Assembly: GCA_965232265.1 (NCBI GenBank)
Contig: CBDDPH010000002.1
Span: 1,116,001-1,180,000, forward strand
Reading direction: 5' to 3'
DNA length: 64,000 nucleotides
Origin: VXRD01 sp965232265
GTDB taxonomy: Bacteria; Latescibacterota; UBA2968
The position numbers were made by a program, and so were the translations under genes. Positions 26,201 to 33,769 of this stretch are shown one piece after another (position 1 is the stretch's first letter; each line of letters starts with the position of its first letter). Below the pieces are notes generated by a model that was given only the letters and a program-made list of their open reading frames with translations, ran no database searches and had not been told where the DNA came from.

Positions 26201-28770
26201 CGTCGTCTGTGCTGGTGACGGTGTCGCGCGGTGGCAACGTGGTGCATTCGCGGTGGCATACGCCGGGCACGAGGAATACCACACAAGTCGAGATTCCCAT
26301 TACAGCAGACATGGCGCCGAATGCGTACGTGACGATATCCGTTATTCAGCCACACAGACAGACGGCCAATGATCGCCCGTTGCGGATGTATGGGGTTGTG
26401 CCCTTGCATGTGGTTGATCCAGATACGCGACTCGACCTCACGCTGGCTGCGCCCGATGAACTCAGACCCGAAGATTCTTTTAATGTCGTGGTGCAAACGG
26501 GTGATGGAAAACCCGCGCAGTTGACCCTATCTGTCGTGGATGAAGGTCTGCTGGACATCACGCAGTTTTCCACGCCCGATCCCTGGCGTGCGTTTTTTGG
26601 CAAGTTGCGTTTGAGACTGCGTATTTCCGATCTGTTTGGTCAGGTTATCGGTGTCAACATCGGCGATGTGTTTAAGACCTTTGCGATAGGCGGCGATGTC
26701 GCCATGGCCGGCTATCGGCGCGACAGGCTTCCCGAAGATCAAAAACAGCGGTTTAAGTCTGTCTCGCTTTTTGAAGGTCCGGTTGCAACCGACGACCAGG
26801 GGCGTGCGGTGGTTTCTTTTGCCATGCCCAATTATGTCGGTTCGGTACGCATCATGGCCGTGGCAGCGCGGGGCAATGCTTATGGCAGCGCGGAAAAAAC
26901 CGTGCCCGTGAAAACGGATTTGATGGTTGTGCCCACTTTGCCGCGCGTGTTGCGCCCCGGCGACCGCATTGCCGTGCCAGCTACCGTATTTGCCATGAGA
27001 GACAGTTTGGGACCCGTCGATGTGGCGATCAGTACGGAGGGCTTGCTTCGCGTTGATGGGCAGGCGCGAGATACGATTGCGTTTCGAGAAGCCAGTGACG
27101 AAGATGTGCGATTTATGTGTGTGGTGCCCAACGCTGTTGGCGATGCGCGCGTTGTGATTACGGCGACTGCGGGCGATGTGATTGCAACGCATGCGACGGA
27201 TCTGACCATTTCACCGTCGTCGCCGCGCATCAGTGCCGATGAGACGCGGGAGATACAGCCGGGACAAGCGGTTGTGCTACCCGTTCCCGATCGGGGCATT
27301 CCCGGTTCCAATCGCGCGCGTCTCACCCTGCACACGCGCCCGAATATGAAGTTGGACAATCGCCTGCTGTGGCTGGTACAATATCCCTACGGTTGTGTGG
27401 AGCAAGTGGTGTCGGCGGCGTTTCCACAGCTTTATCTCAAGGATATTCTCATTGTATCGGATCAATCGGATGCGATTGCGCGGGAGATCGATGAGCACAT
27501 CAATGCTGCAATTCGGCGATTGCGCCGATTTCGGCTGTCGTCCGGCGCGCTCAGTTATTGGCCGGGACGGTCTGAGCCATCGATATGGGGCACGCTATAT
27601 GCCGGGCACTTTTTGATTGAGGCCAGAGCACTCGGTTATCATGTGCCAGACGATTTGTTTGATAGCTGGATGCAATACGAGCAGTCTCGCGCTTTGACCA
27701 CGCGCGATGATCTCATGATCCGAACCTATCGCGCCTACTTGCTCGCGCTAACAAATCAACCCGCGCTGGGGGCGATGAATTTGCTGAAGGAAAGCAGTTT
27801 GCGGGATATGACGGATGTGGAGAAATGGCTGTTGGCATCGGCGTATCACCGCGCGGGTAGTGCTGCGATAGCCAGTGAGATTCTCAGGGATGCGGGAACG
27901 CTTGCAAATGAGGGCAAGAGATGGGAAAACACCTTTGGGGCGGCGCTGAGAGACCGCGCGATGATTCTGATGGCGATGATCGATTTTCAACGCTGGGAAG
28001 AAGCCGATCCCCTATCCGGTGAAATCGCGCTGGCACTGTCATCAGACAGGTGGTATTCGACACAGACGAGCGGTTTCGCTCTGCTATCACTGGGCAAGCA
28101 TATCCGGGCGACCGAGGGGGATCAACCGCTGCGTTTGGCGGGTACGGTGACATCGTCTGGCGGGGAAGTCGTGCCATTTGATACGAATTCGCGGTTTTAC
28201 ACTGTCGATATCGAATCCGGATTTGGACAATCTGTTCGCGTGCAACTCAATGCCGAGAGCACGGTGACGCGGGCATTTGCAACCCTCGCGTGGTCGGGCG
28301 TGCCGCTCGTGGCCGATGCGGTGGCCGAATCTCGCAATTTGCAACTCCACGTGCGCTGGCGCGATGACAATGGCTTTCCCGTGTATCCGGATACGCTCAA
28401 ACAGGGAGCGACTTTCTGGGGACATTTCAGCGTGAAAAATACCTCTGCCGCGTATCTCCGCGAGATGGCGTTGACGCAGTTGTTGCCTTCGGGCTGGGAA
28501 ATTGAAAATACGCGCTTGTCGGGCGCGCCAATGCCGGGATGGACTTCTAAATTGCTTATGGGCCACGAGACGTATTTCGATATCCGAGACGACCGCGTGA
28601 CCTATTTTTTTGACATTACACCCGCGGGGCCGGGATTCACGCGGGACTTTGTCGTGAAGCTCAATGCGGTTACGGTGGGCACATTTACCCTGCCGCCTAC
28701 GCTGGTTGAGGCGATGTACAATCAGGCGAGCAGAGCAGTTGTGCCGGGGAGAACGGTGGTGGTTAGGTGA
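23287..28770 (+). CDS. Bacterial alpha-2-macroglobulin, lipoprotein with thioester
   Basis: A periplasmic protease trap of 1827 residues, anchored by a lipobox (LTLFAC, Cys16). The start at 23287 follows GGCTGGAGG. It has the series of macroglobulin and A2M_N domains (ITRTGQPQELAMHIDHMD, FYTERGVYRPGDDIHLSAIV, the latter a strong A2M_N signature), then the bait and A2M region (FEGPVATDDQGRAVVSFAMP) and the thioester motif YPYGCVEQ with Cys1370 and Gln1373, so covalent capture of proteases is retained. The toroidal domain (LYAGHFLIEARALGYHVP) and a C-terminal receptor-like domain follow. The long form paired with PBP1C is the E. coli YfhM arrangement, thought to guard the periplasm when peptidoglycan is breached. 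Its stop codon TGA lies in repeat E DNA. Confidence 0.93.
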   Translation: MSYRISFLMILTLFACSQKSLEDAPLSYPLETARMVSHVSEGVLASTDPIRVRFVSPVIGESQIGQVLRTRVFRFMPSIDGLATWEDERTLIFKPNTPLTLRTVYSGELRMVDLFPQHKDLKPLVIQFEVAGRELVALEADFELPDANDPQRLVFSGQISFNERADSSAVSDAVALRLGDQRLALHWRVLSEGKTHDFTSAEITRTGQPQELAMHIDHMDLELSQDYDNTWPLPPLSVLSVVKIEKHADRDRPSISIIFSDDLDFGQDIAGLITADPPQQLQLNAHGKTISVVGDFLHGQNYTLTVHPGVRSRWGNTLAQPYTEVVTFDDIKPRMRFARDGVFLPTSGNRKIRFQTVNVSRVHLKIDKVFESNLGQFLQDQRVDGSRDRTRGGYMRRVGVTVADTTLDVGNQKNVWLQHELDLDNLISKDEMGLYLIGLTFAAEDMLYGDPVEAAEARQQRRRYRGVAYYTHPYSRGYVYRHGRIYKPVVVSDIGLTHQRTHNRHLVYATHLKDARPLSGVTVTLRTYQNQIVEQKVTDRNGLADFSPVESDVFYLEAEKDGQRSFIKPGDMAWNLSTFDTGGRDPAPDGIRAFFYTERGVYRPGDDIHLSAIVRNHNHTFPNGHPVSLAFYNPLGQRVLTQTNREGNDGFYTFDLSTSADAPTGNWRAEIDVGSRKFNHAVKVETIAPFRLKVFLDPQLAEPNRVLKADLRSTYLFGNPAAGLKASVDVTLQRSPPVFPKFKGFSFVDQAVNFKPITANIFTGVLDEEGESAVSWQLPSLSEAPSRLSAILRARVLEKGGRPNSTTRTVHIDPFEVYVGLRKPDMDYGFTRINTSLEVPIVAVTPDGEAAPGRTLTYRVFHNENYWWWEYDSRDQFRLRFKRDFSTKKIFETSIISRDRPVPVAFTPENKGEYLIEVADADGHRASLFIRAYPWGSLPASGRDAGALALKTDRENYAPGETAVVSFPVPDTSSVLVTVSRGGNVVHSRWHTPGTRNTTQVEIPITADMAPNAYVTISVIQPHRQTANDRPLRMYGVVPLHVVDPDTRLDLTLAAPDELRPEDSFNVVVQTGDGKPAQLTLSVVDEGLLDITQFSTPDPWRAFFGKLRLRLRISDLFGQVIGVNIGDVFKTFAIGGDVAMAGYRRDRLPEDQKQRFKSVSLFEGPVATDDQGRAVVSFAMPNYVGSVRIMAVAARGNAYGSAEKTVPVKTDLMVVPTLPRVLRPGDRIAVPATVFAMRDSLGPVDVAISTEGLLRVDGQARDTIAFREASDEDVRFMCVVPNAVGDARVVITATAGDVIATHATDLTISPSSPRISADETREIQPGQAVVLPVPDRGIPGSNRARLTLHTRPNMKLDNRLLWLVQYPYGCVEQVVSAAFPQLYLKDILIVSDQSDAIAREIDEHINAAIRRLRRFRLSSGALSYWPGRSEPSIWGTLYAGHFLIEARALGYHVPDDLFDSWMQYEQSRALTTRDDLMIRTYRAYLLALTNQPALGAMNLLKESSLRDMTDVEKWLLASAYHRAGSAAIASEILRDAGTLANEGKRWENTFGAALRDRAMILMAMIDFQRWEEADPLSGEIALALSSDRWYSTQTSGFALLSLGKHIRATEGDQPLRLAGTVTSSGGEVVPFDTNSRFYTVDIESGFGQSVRVQLNAESTVTRAFATLAWSGVPLVADAVAESRNLQLHVRWRDDNGFPVYPDTLKQGATFWGHFSVKNTSAAYLREMALTQLLPSGWEIENTRLSGAPMPGWTSKLLMGHETYFDIRDDRVTYFFDITPAGPGFTRDFVVKLNAVTVGTFTLPPTLVEAMYNQASRAVVPGRTVVVR

Positions 28771-28881
28771 TCCGCAGAAAAAAACGCGAGTAATTTGAGC
28801 GTTTTTCGCAGATGTACACAGATGAAAGGCGAGGGGCTGAGGACTGGGGCGGTGTGGGGTAACTAACCACTAACTACTGAT
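28768..28881. repeat. Uninterrupted repeat E followed by repeat F
   Basis: TGATCCGCAGAAAAAAACGC to TTTGAGCGTTTTTCGCAGAT (28768-28815) is the E element without the A insertion seen at 2994. Further on, AACTAACCACTAACTACTGA at 28861 is repeat F, which runs up to the ATG of the next gene and replaces the ribosome-binding site region. Confidence 0.65.
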
Positions 28882-28882
28882 C

Positions 28883-31168
28883 ATGAAACGCCGATACAAA
28901 ATTTTAATCGGTATTGTTGCGGGAATAGTATTTCTGTACTTTGCCGTTCCGTTGCCGCATTTTTTAGCGGATTATAGCGCGGTTGTGCTGGATAAAGATG
29001 GGCGTATGTTGCGCGTATTTCTCAATAACCGCCAGCAGTGGCATTTTCCGCCCCAGAAGGATGTGCGCGTTTCACAGAAGCTCAAAGCGAGTGTGCTCTA
29101 TTTTGAAGATCGCTACTTTGATTATCACTTTGGCGTCAATCCCGTGTCTGTGGTGCGTGCGCTGTATCAGAATTTGAAACAGGGCAAAACTGTGAGTGGC
29201 GCAAGTACGTTGACGATGCAAGTGGCGCGGCTGATGCACCCCAAACCGCGCACTTATGTCAACAAAACACTGGAGATACTTCAGGCACTGAAGATCGAGA
29301 TGCGGTATTCAAAAGAAGAGATTTTGCAACTTTATCTGGATCACGCGCCTTATGGCGGGAATGTGGTGGGCTATCGGGCAGCGGCGTTGCGTTTTTTTCG
29401 CAAATCGCCAGATCAGCTAACCTGGGCAGAGGCGGCATTGCTCGCGGTGTTGCCCAATGCGCCGGGAAAAATTTCGCCTCAGACAAATCCCGATTTGGTC
29501 AAAAAGAAGCGCGATGCGTTGCTCACCGCGCTGCACAGGGCGGGATATTTGGATGCTGAGACGCTGTATTGGGCAAAAAAAGAACCTGTGCCGCGCAAGT
29601 CGCACCCATTTCCCATGCTGGCGTCTCATCTGGCGCAGTACCTGAAAGAGCACCAGACGTCATTTGTCCATCCAACGACGATTGATCGGGATATTCAGAT
29701 TCGGGCAGAAGCTCTCGTTGCGCATCACGTCAGCAGGTTGCAACAACGCGGGATTCGCAATGGTTTTGCGCTGATTGCGGATACCAAAACGGGTGCTGTT
29801 CGCGCTTATGTCGGGTCTGAAAATTTCACGGATAGTTATGTCGATGGGATTCGCGCACCGCGGTCATCGGGTTCGCTGCTCAAGCCATTTCTCTACGCGC
29901 TCAGCGTGGATGCGGGGCTGATTTTGCCGCAGAGCAAAATTCGGGATGTTCCCACGTATTACGGCTCGTTTTCGCCACACAATGCCAGTCGCACCTTTCA
30001 GGGGCTTGTCTCGGCGCACGATGCTTTGATTTTGTCGGCGAATGTGCCTGCGGTGCGCTTGCTTTATGAGTATGGCATAGTGGCGTTTTACGAACGGCTT
30101 CGCGCGGCTGGTTTGACGACGTTGTTCCGCACGCCCAATGATTACGGTTTGCCCCTCGTTCTCGGCGGTGCCGAGGTGACGGGGTGGGATATGGCGGTGC
30201 TTTTTCGCGGTTTGGGCAATGGGGGCGTATTTCAACCCCTTCATATCAATCCGGCAGATCGTCCGTCTGAACCCGCGCCTTTGCTCAGTCGCGGGGCGTG
30301 CTATCTGGCGCTGAATACGTTGCGCGATCTCTCGCGGCCCGGAATAGAATTTTACTGGCATCAGTTTCAAAACCAGTGGCCCATTGCGTGGAAAACGGGT
30401 ACGAGTTATGGACACCGCGATGCGTGGGCTGTGGGGGTGTCGCCGAAGTGGACGATTGCTGTGTGGGTGGGGAATTTCGCGGGTGAAGGCGTGTCTGAAC
30501 TCACGGGCGCGCGCTGTGCCGCGCCACTATTTTTCGATTTGTTTAATAGCTTGCCCCACAATCCCGATCACCGGTGGTTCGCACCGCCCCAGGCCGATTT
30601 GATCCGACGCGATATCTGTGCAGATACGGGGTATCGCGCTGCGCCGCATTGTCCAGAGCGGGTTTCTGTGGAAGCACCCCGTTCACTGTTGAAAATTTGT
30701 CCGTATCACCGGGTTATCACCGTAAATGCCGATACGACACAGCGCCTATGTTCTCTTTGTTGGCAGCCGGGTGAACACCGTCGCGTTGCGCGTCTGGTGT
30801 ATCCGCCAGATGTTGTTCACCACTTGCGACAACGCGGTCAAAGCGCGGGGGATTTGCCGCCGCATCGCGCGGATTGTGCGGCGCAAGCAGATCACGCCCC
30901 CGTGCATATTGTGTACCCAACGCGGAATGCGCGTCTTTATTTGCCCCGAGATTTTGACGGTGCCGTGCAAAATGTCGTGTTGCGGGTGGCACATCGCGAT
31001 AAAAACCGCACGTTATACTGGTATCTCAACCATCGCTATCTGGGAGAGACGAATACGCGGCACGTCAAATCCGTTGCGCTGCCGACGGGCCAACACACGC
31101 TCGAAGTGATCGACGAGATCGGCCACCGTGATCAAACGCGCTTTTACGTCTCGTCCAGACAGGGGTGA
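28883..31168 (+). CDS. pbpC: Penicillin-binding protein 1C, bifunctional peptidoglycan synthase
   Basis: A 761-residue class A PBP. A transmembrane anchor (residues 7-27) is followed by the GT51 glycosyltransferase domain with catalytic Glu75 in YFEDRYFDYHFG and GASTLTMQVARL. The transpeptidase domain has S331-L-L-K334, S-A-N in ILSANVPAVRLL, and K504-T-G-T-S. The last 100 residues are the BiPBP_C domain (PVHIVYPTRNARLYLPRD ... TGQHTLEVIDEIG), diagnostic for PBP1C. The enzyme polymerises glycan strands and may cross-link them at the periplasmic face. It follows alpha-2-macroglobulin, the usual partner. No ribosome-binding site is visible because repeat F abuts the start; the N-terminus fits the family well. 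Confidence 0.94.
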   Translation: MKRRYKILIGIVAGIVFLYFAVPLPHFLADYSAVVLDKDGRMLRVFLNNRQQWHFPPQKDVRVSQKLKASVLYFEDRYFDYHFGVNPVSVVRALYQNLKQGKTVSGASTLTMQVARLMHPKPRTYVNKTLEILQALKIEMRYSKEEILQLYLDHAPYGGNVVGYRAAALRFFRKSPDQLTWAEAALLAVLPNAPGKISPQTNPDLVKKKRDALLTALHRAGYLDAETLYWAKKEPVPRKSHPFPMLASHLAQYLKEHQTSFVHPTTIDRDIQIRAEALVAHHVSRLQQRGIRNGFALIADTKTGAVRAYVGSENFTDSYVDGIRAPRSSGSLLKPFLYALSVDAGLILPQSKIRDVPTYYGSFSPHNASRTFQGLVSAHDALILSANVPAVRLLYEYGIVAFYERLRAAGLTTLFRTPNDYGLPLVLGGAEVTGWDMAVLFRGLGNGGVFQPLHINPADRPSEPAPLLSRGACYLALNTLRDLSRPGIEFYWHQFQNQWPIAWKTGTSYGHRDAWAVGVSPKWTIAVWVGNFAGEGVSELTGARCAAPLFFDLFNSLPHNPDHRWFAPPQADLIRRDICADTGYRAAPHCPERVSVEAPRSLLKICPYHRVITVNADTTQRLCSLCWQPGEHRRVARLVYPPDVVHHLRQRGQSAGDLPPHRADCAAQADHAPVHIVYPTRNARLYLPRDFDGAVQNVVLRVAHRDKNRTLYWYLNHRYLGETNTRHVKSVALPTGQHTLEVIDEIGHRDQTRFYVSSRQG

Positions 31169-31197
31169 AGGATATTTGGTAGGCAGGTGAAAAATCT

Positions 31198-32109
31198 ATG
31201 TACATTCCAGAATCGTTATCGTCCAATCCAAATTGGGCTGAATGGATCGAACAGTTGCCAGATATTGTCGCTGCGTGTGCAAAGCGGTGGCATCTTCGCA
31301 TTGAAGATCCCCTGACAGAAGATTATGCGGAAATGTCCTATAGCTATATTGCGCCGGCGACGGATGCGAAGGGGACAGAGGTCATTCTGAAAATTGGCTC
31401 GCCCGTGCAACTGGCGGAAAACTGGCAACAAGAGTGCCACGCGCTGCAACTTTGCAATGGTAATGGCACGGTCAAGTTGCGCGATTTTGATGAGGCGTTG
31501 GGCGTGCTGATGCTCGAGCGCATCCGTCCAGGCGTCCCTCTGGGTGTTTGCCCGGATGACGAGGAGAATACGCGCATTGCCGCTCGGCTGATGAAAAAGT
31601 TCTGGCAACCCGTTCCAAAAGTTCACAGTTTTCGCCCCACGGCTTATGAAATAGATGGCTTTGACAAGTTGCGCAAAAAATACAATGGTGGTACTGGACC
31701 ACTGCCCGAAAAGTGGGTCGTGCGCGCCGAAACACTTTACGATGAGTTGATGAGTACCAGTACAGAAACGGTTGTTTTGCACGGCGATTTGCATCACTGG
31801 AATATCTTGAGTTCAGAGCGCGAGCCGTATCTCGTCATTGATCCCAAAGGTTATTTTGGCGATCCGGGTTACGAGGTCGGTGCTTTTTTGGCGAATTATC
31901 CCGATGCTTCCTGTGATGGATGCGACAGGGGCGAAATCGATGTTCGCCGTGTGGAGATTATGGCAGAAGAACTGGATATTCCGCGCGAGCGAATGATCAA
32001 ATGGGGTCTGGTTCTATCTTTAATCTGGGCGCGATGGAGCGCGGATACGCCCGAAGAGTTCTGGCGTACAGATATCAACCGCGCCCAGGTGCTGGATCAG
32101 TTGATTTGA
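31198..32109 (+). CDS. Aminoglycoside/hydroxyurea antibiotic kinase-like (APH(6) type)
   Basis: A 303-residue phosphotransferase with the protein-kinase-like APH fold. The catalytic loop VLHGDLHHWNIL and metal-binding block VIDPKGYFGDPGYEVGAFLANYP match the streptomycin 6-kinase/hydroxyurea kinase family (PF04655), where the D-P-K-G form replaces the D-x-D of other APH groups. The N-lobe has VILKIGSPVQLAENW with the ATP-binding Lys. Family members phosphorylate streptomycin, but many environmental homologues have unknown small-molecule substrates. It follows pbpC by 29 bp after AGGTGA and may be read with it. Resistance should not be assumed. Confidence 0.83.
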   Translation: MYIPESLSSNPNWAEWIEQLPDIVAACAKRWHLRIEDPLTEDYAEMSYSYIAPATDAKGTEVILKIGSPVQLAENWQQECHALQLCNGNGTVKLRDFDEALGVLMLERIRPGVPLGVCPDDEENTRIAARLMKKFWQPVPKVHSFRPTAYEIDGFDKLRKKYNGGTGPLPEKWVVRAETLYDELMSTSTETVVLHGDLHHWNILSSEREPYLVIDPKGYFGDPGYEVGAFLANYPDASCDGCDRGEIDVRRVEIMAEELDIPRERMIKWGLVLSLIWARWSADTPEEFWRTDINRAQVLDQLI

Positions 32110-32140
32110 ATCAACGAATCAATGAAGCAGGTAATGTACA

Positions 32141-32225
32141 TAAAAGCCGTCATTGCGGCATGGTCCCCTGCTTAAATCATGCAGGAGCATGCTTAGCCGC
32201 GAAGGCACAACGCCAGTAATCCAGA
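32141..32225. repeat. Imperfect palindromic relic in a gene-free gap
   Basis: The 190-bp gap between the kinase and the sulfatase holds CCTGCTTAAATCATGCAGG and GCATGCTTAGCCGCGAAGG, an imperfect inverted arrangement resembling the small dispersed repeats of other bacteria. No second copy was found in this window and no gene was found in the gap. Confidence 0.35.
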
Positions 32226-32301
32226 GGTTTTGAGTGGTTGGGTGGGGTTCGTCTATTCGCGCTTTTTATCGCAGTGTCATCCCTAACCGTAAGGAGATTT
32301 T

Positions 32302-33690
32302 ATGTCTGACCGTCCCAATATTCTGATGATTATGTCCGATGAGCACGACCCGGCAGTAATGGGGTGTTATGGCGATTCTATTGTGCAGACGCCGCATATG
32401 GACCGCCTGGCCGAAGAAGGTATTGTGTTTGATGCGGCTTATACGACGTCACCGCTTTGCGCGCCTGCGCGTGCGAGTTTTACGGCAGTGCAATACGTGA
32501 GTCGTTGTGGGGTGTGGACGAATGATTGTCAGTTGCCCTCTGACGATTATCCTTCGCTGCCGCACGCGCTGAATGCGGTGGGCTATGAATGTTGGCTGGG
32601 TGGCAAGATGCATTTTTCGAGTACGCACCGCTATGGTTTTCGCGATGTTTATCCCGGTGCGAATCAGGGGGACAAGAGTGGGAAGGGCGGACGGCGAGCG
32701 TTCGATGATATGCGGGGATCAGCACGCGGTTGGGAAGGGCGGGCGGCGGCGTTCAAAACAAGTGACACATCGCCCGTTTTGGAAAAGGACCGCAAGGTGA
32801 CGGCGGAGTGCAGTGCGTTTTTGCGGAATCGCTCGGCAGATGATAAGCCGTTCTTTTTGCTGGCTGGCTATCTGGCGCCGCACTTTCCGCTAACTATTCC
32901 AGAAGCGTATTACGCGCCTTATAAAGACAGGGTACCCATGCCCGAGATCCCCGAAGGGTTTTTGGAGACATTGCCGACCAACTACAAGCATTTGCGCGCC
33001 GGGTTTGGCGTGACAAAGGCCACGCCCGAGCAGACGAAGTTGGGGCGGGAGCTTTACTGGGGCTTTGTAAATTGGCTGGACGATGAGATCGGCAAGTTGC
33101 TCGCCGCGCTCAATGATTCCGAAGTGGCGGATAATACGATTGTGATTTACTGTACGGATCACGGCGAGAACAAGGGCGATCACGGGTTGTGGTGGAAGAA
33201 TAATATGTATGAACACGCTTCGCGGACGCCGCTGATCGTGTCTTTTCCAAAACGCTGGGCAGGTCGGCAACGGCGGACGGGTGTGTGCTCGCTGGTGGAT
33301 CTGGCGCAGACGATAGCGGAGATCGGCGGGGCGGAACGGTCAGATGACTGGGATGGCGAGTCGCTGCTCAATTATCTGGACGATGGGAATAGCGATTGGC
33401 GGGATATTGCGGTAAGCGAATATTACGCCCACAATATCGCGTCGGGCATGATGATGGTTCGGCAGGGGCCGTGGAAATACGTGTATCACGCGCGGTTTGA
33501 CGAGGTGCATGGCCCCGAACGCGAATTGTACAATTTGGAAGAGGATGCCGGGGAATTTAACAATCTGGCGAACGATCCCGCGCAGGCAGATCGCATCGCG
33601 CAGTTGCACGATTTGTTGGCGGGGGAATTGAGACGCGATCCCGAAGACGCCGAAGCGCAAAGCCGAGCGGATTTGGCGAAGGGGTATTAG
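32302..33690 (+). CDS. Type I sulfatase
   Basis: A 462-residue sulfatase starting after AAGGAG. It opens with RPNILMIMSDEHDPAVMGCY, typical of the choline-sulfatase-like branch that has S-D-E-H instead of T-D-D. The active site is CAPAR in SPLCAPARASFTAV, a formylglycine C-x-P-x-R site. The second metal block is VIYCTDHGENKGDHGLWWKN. No signal peptide is present. The gene is alone between the kinase gene and the two-component system, with repeat A and F DNA just downstream. Substrate unknown. Confidence 0.92.
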   Translation: MSDRPNILMIMSDEHDPAVMGCYGDSIVQTPHMDRLAEEGIVFDAAYTTSPLCAPARASFTAVQYVSRCGVWTNDCQLPSDDYPSLPHALNAVGYECWLGGKMHFSSTHRYGFRDVYPGANQGDKSGKGGRRAFDDMRGSARGWEGRAAAFKTSDTSPVLEKDRKVTAECSAFLRNRSADDKPFFLLAGYLAPHFPLTIPEAYYAPYKDRVPMPEIPEGFLETLPTNYKHLRAGFGVTKATPEQTKLGRELYWGFVNWLDDEIGKLLAALNDSEVADNTIVIYCTDHGENKGDHGLWWKNNMYEHASRTPLIVSFPKRWAGRQRRTGVCSLVDLAQTIAEIGGAERSDDWDGESLLNYLDDGNSDWRDIAVSEYYAHNIASGMMMVRQGPWKYVYHARFDEVHGPERELYNLEEDAGEFNNLANDPAQADRIAQLHDLLAGELRRDPEDAEAQSRADLAKGY

Positions 33691-33769
33691 GGAGCGGGGT
33701 ACAACTGGCGATAGCCAGTTCATTGGGATGGACTGATAACCACTAACCACTATCCACTATCCACTGGTT
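33691..33769. repeat. Repeat A (short) and repeat F
   Basis: GGAGCGGGGTACAACTGGCG followed by ATAGCCAGTTCA (33691-33723) is a shortened A unit. From 33734, AACCACTAACCACTATCCAC and further CCACT units form repeat F, which ends at the ATG of the histidine kinase. No ribosome-binding site is seen between them. Confidence 0.6.
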
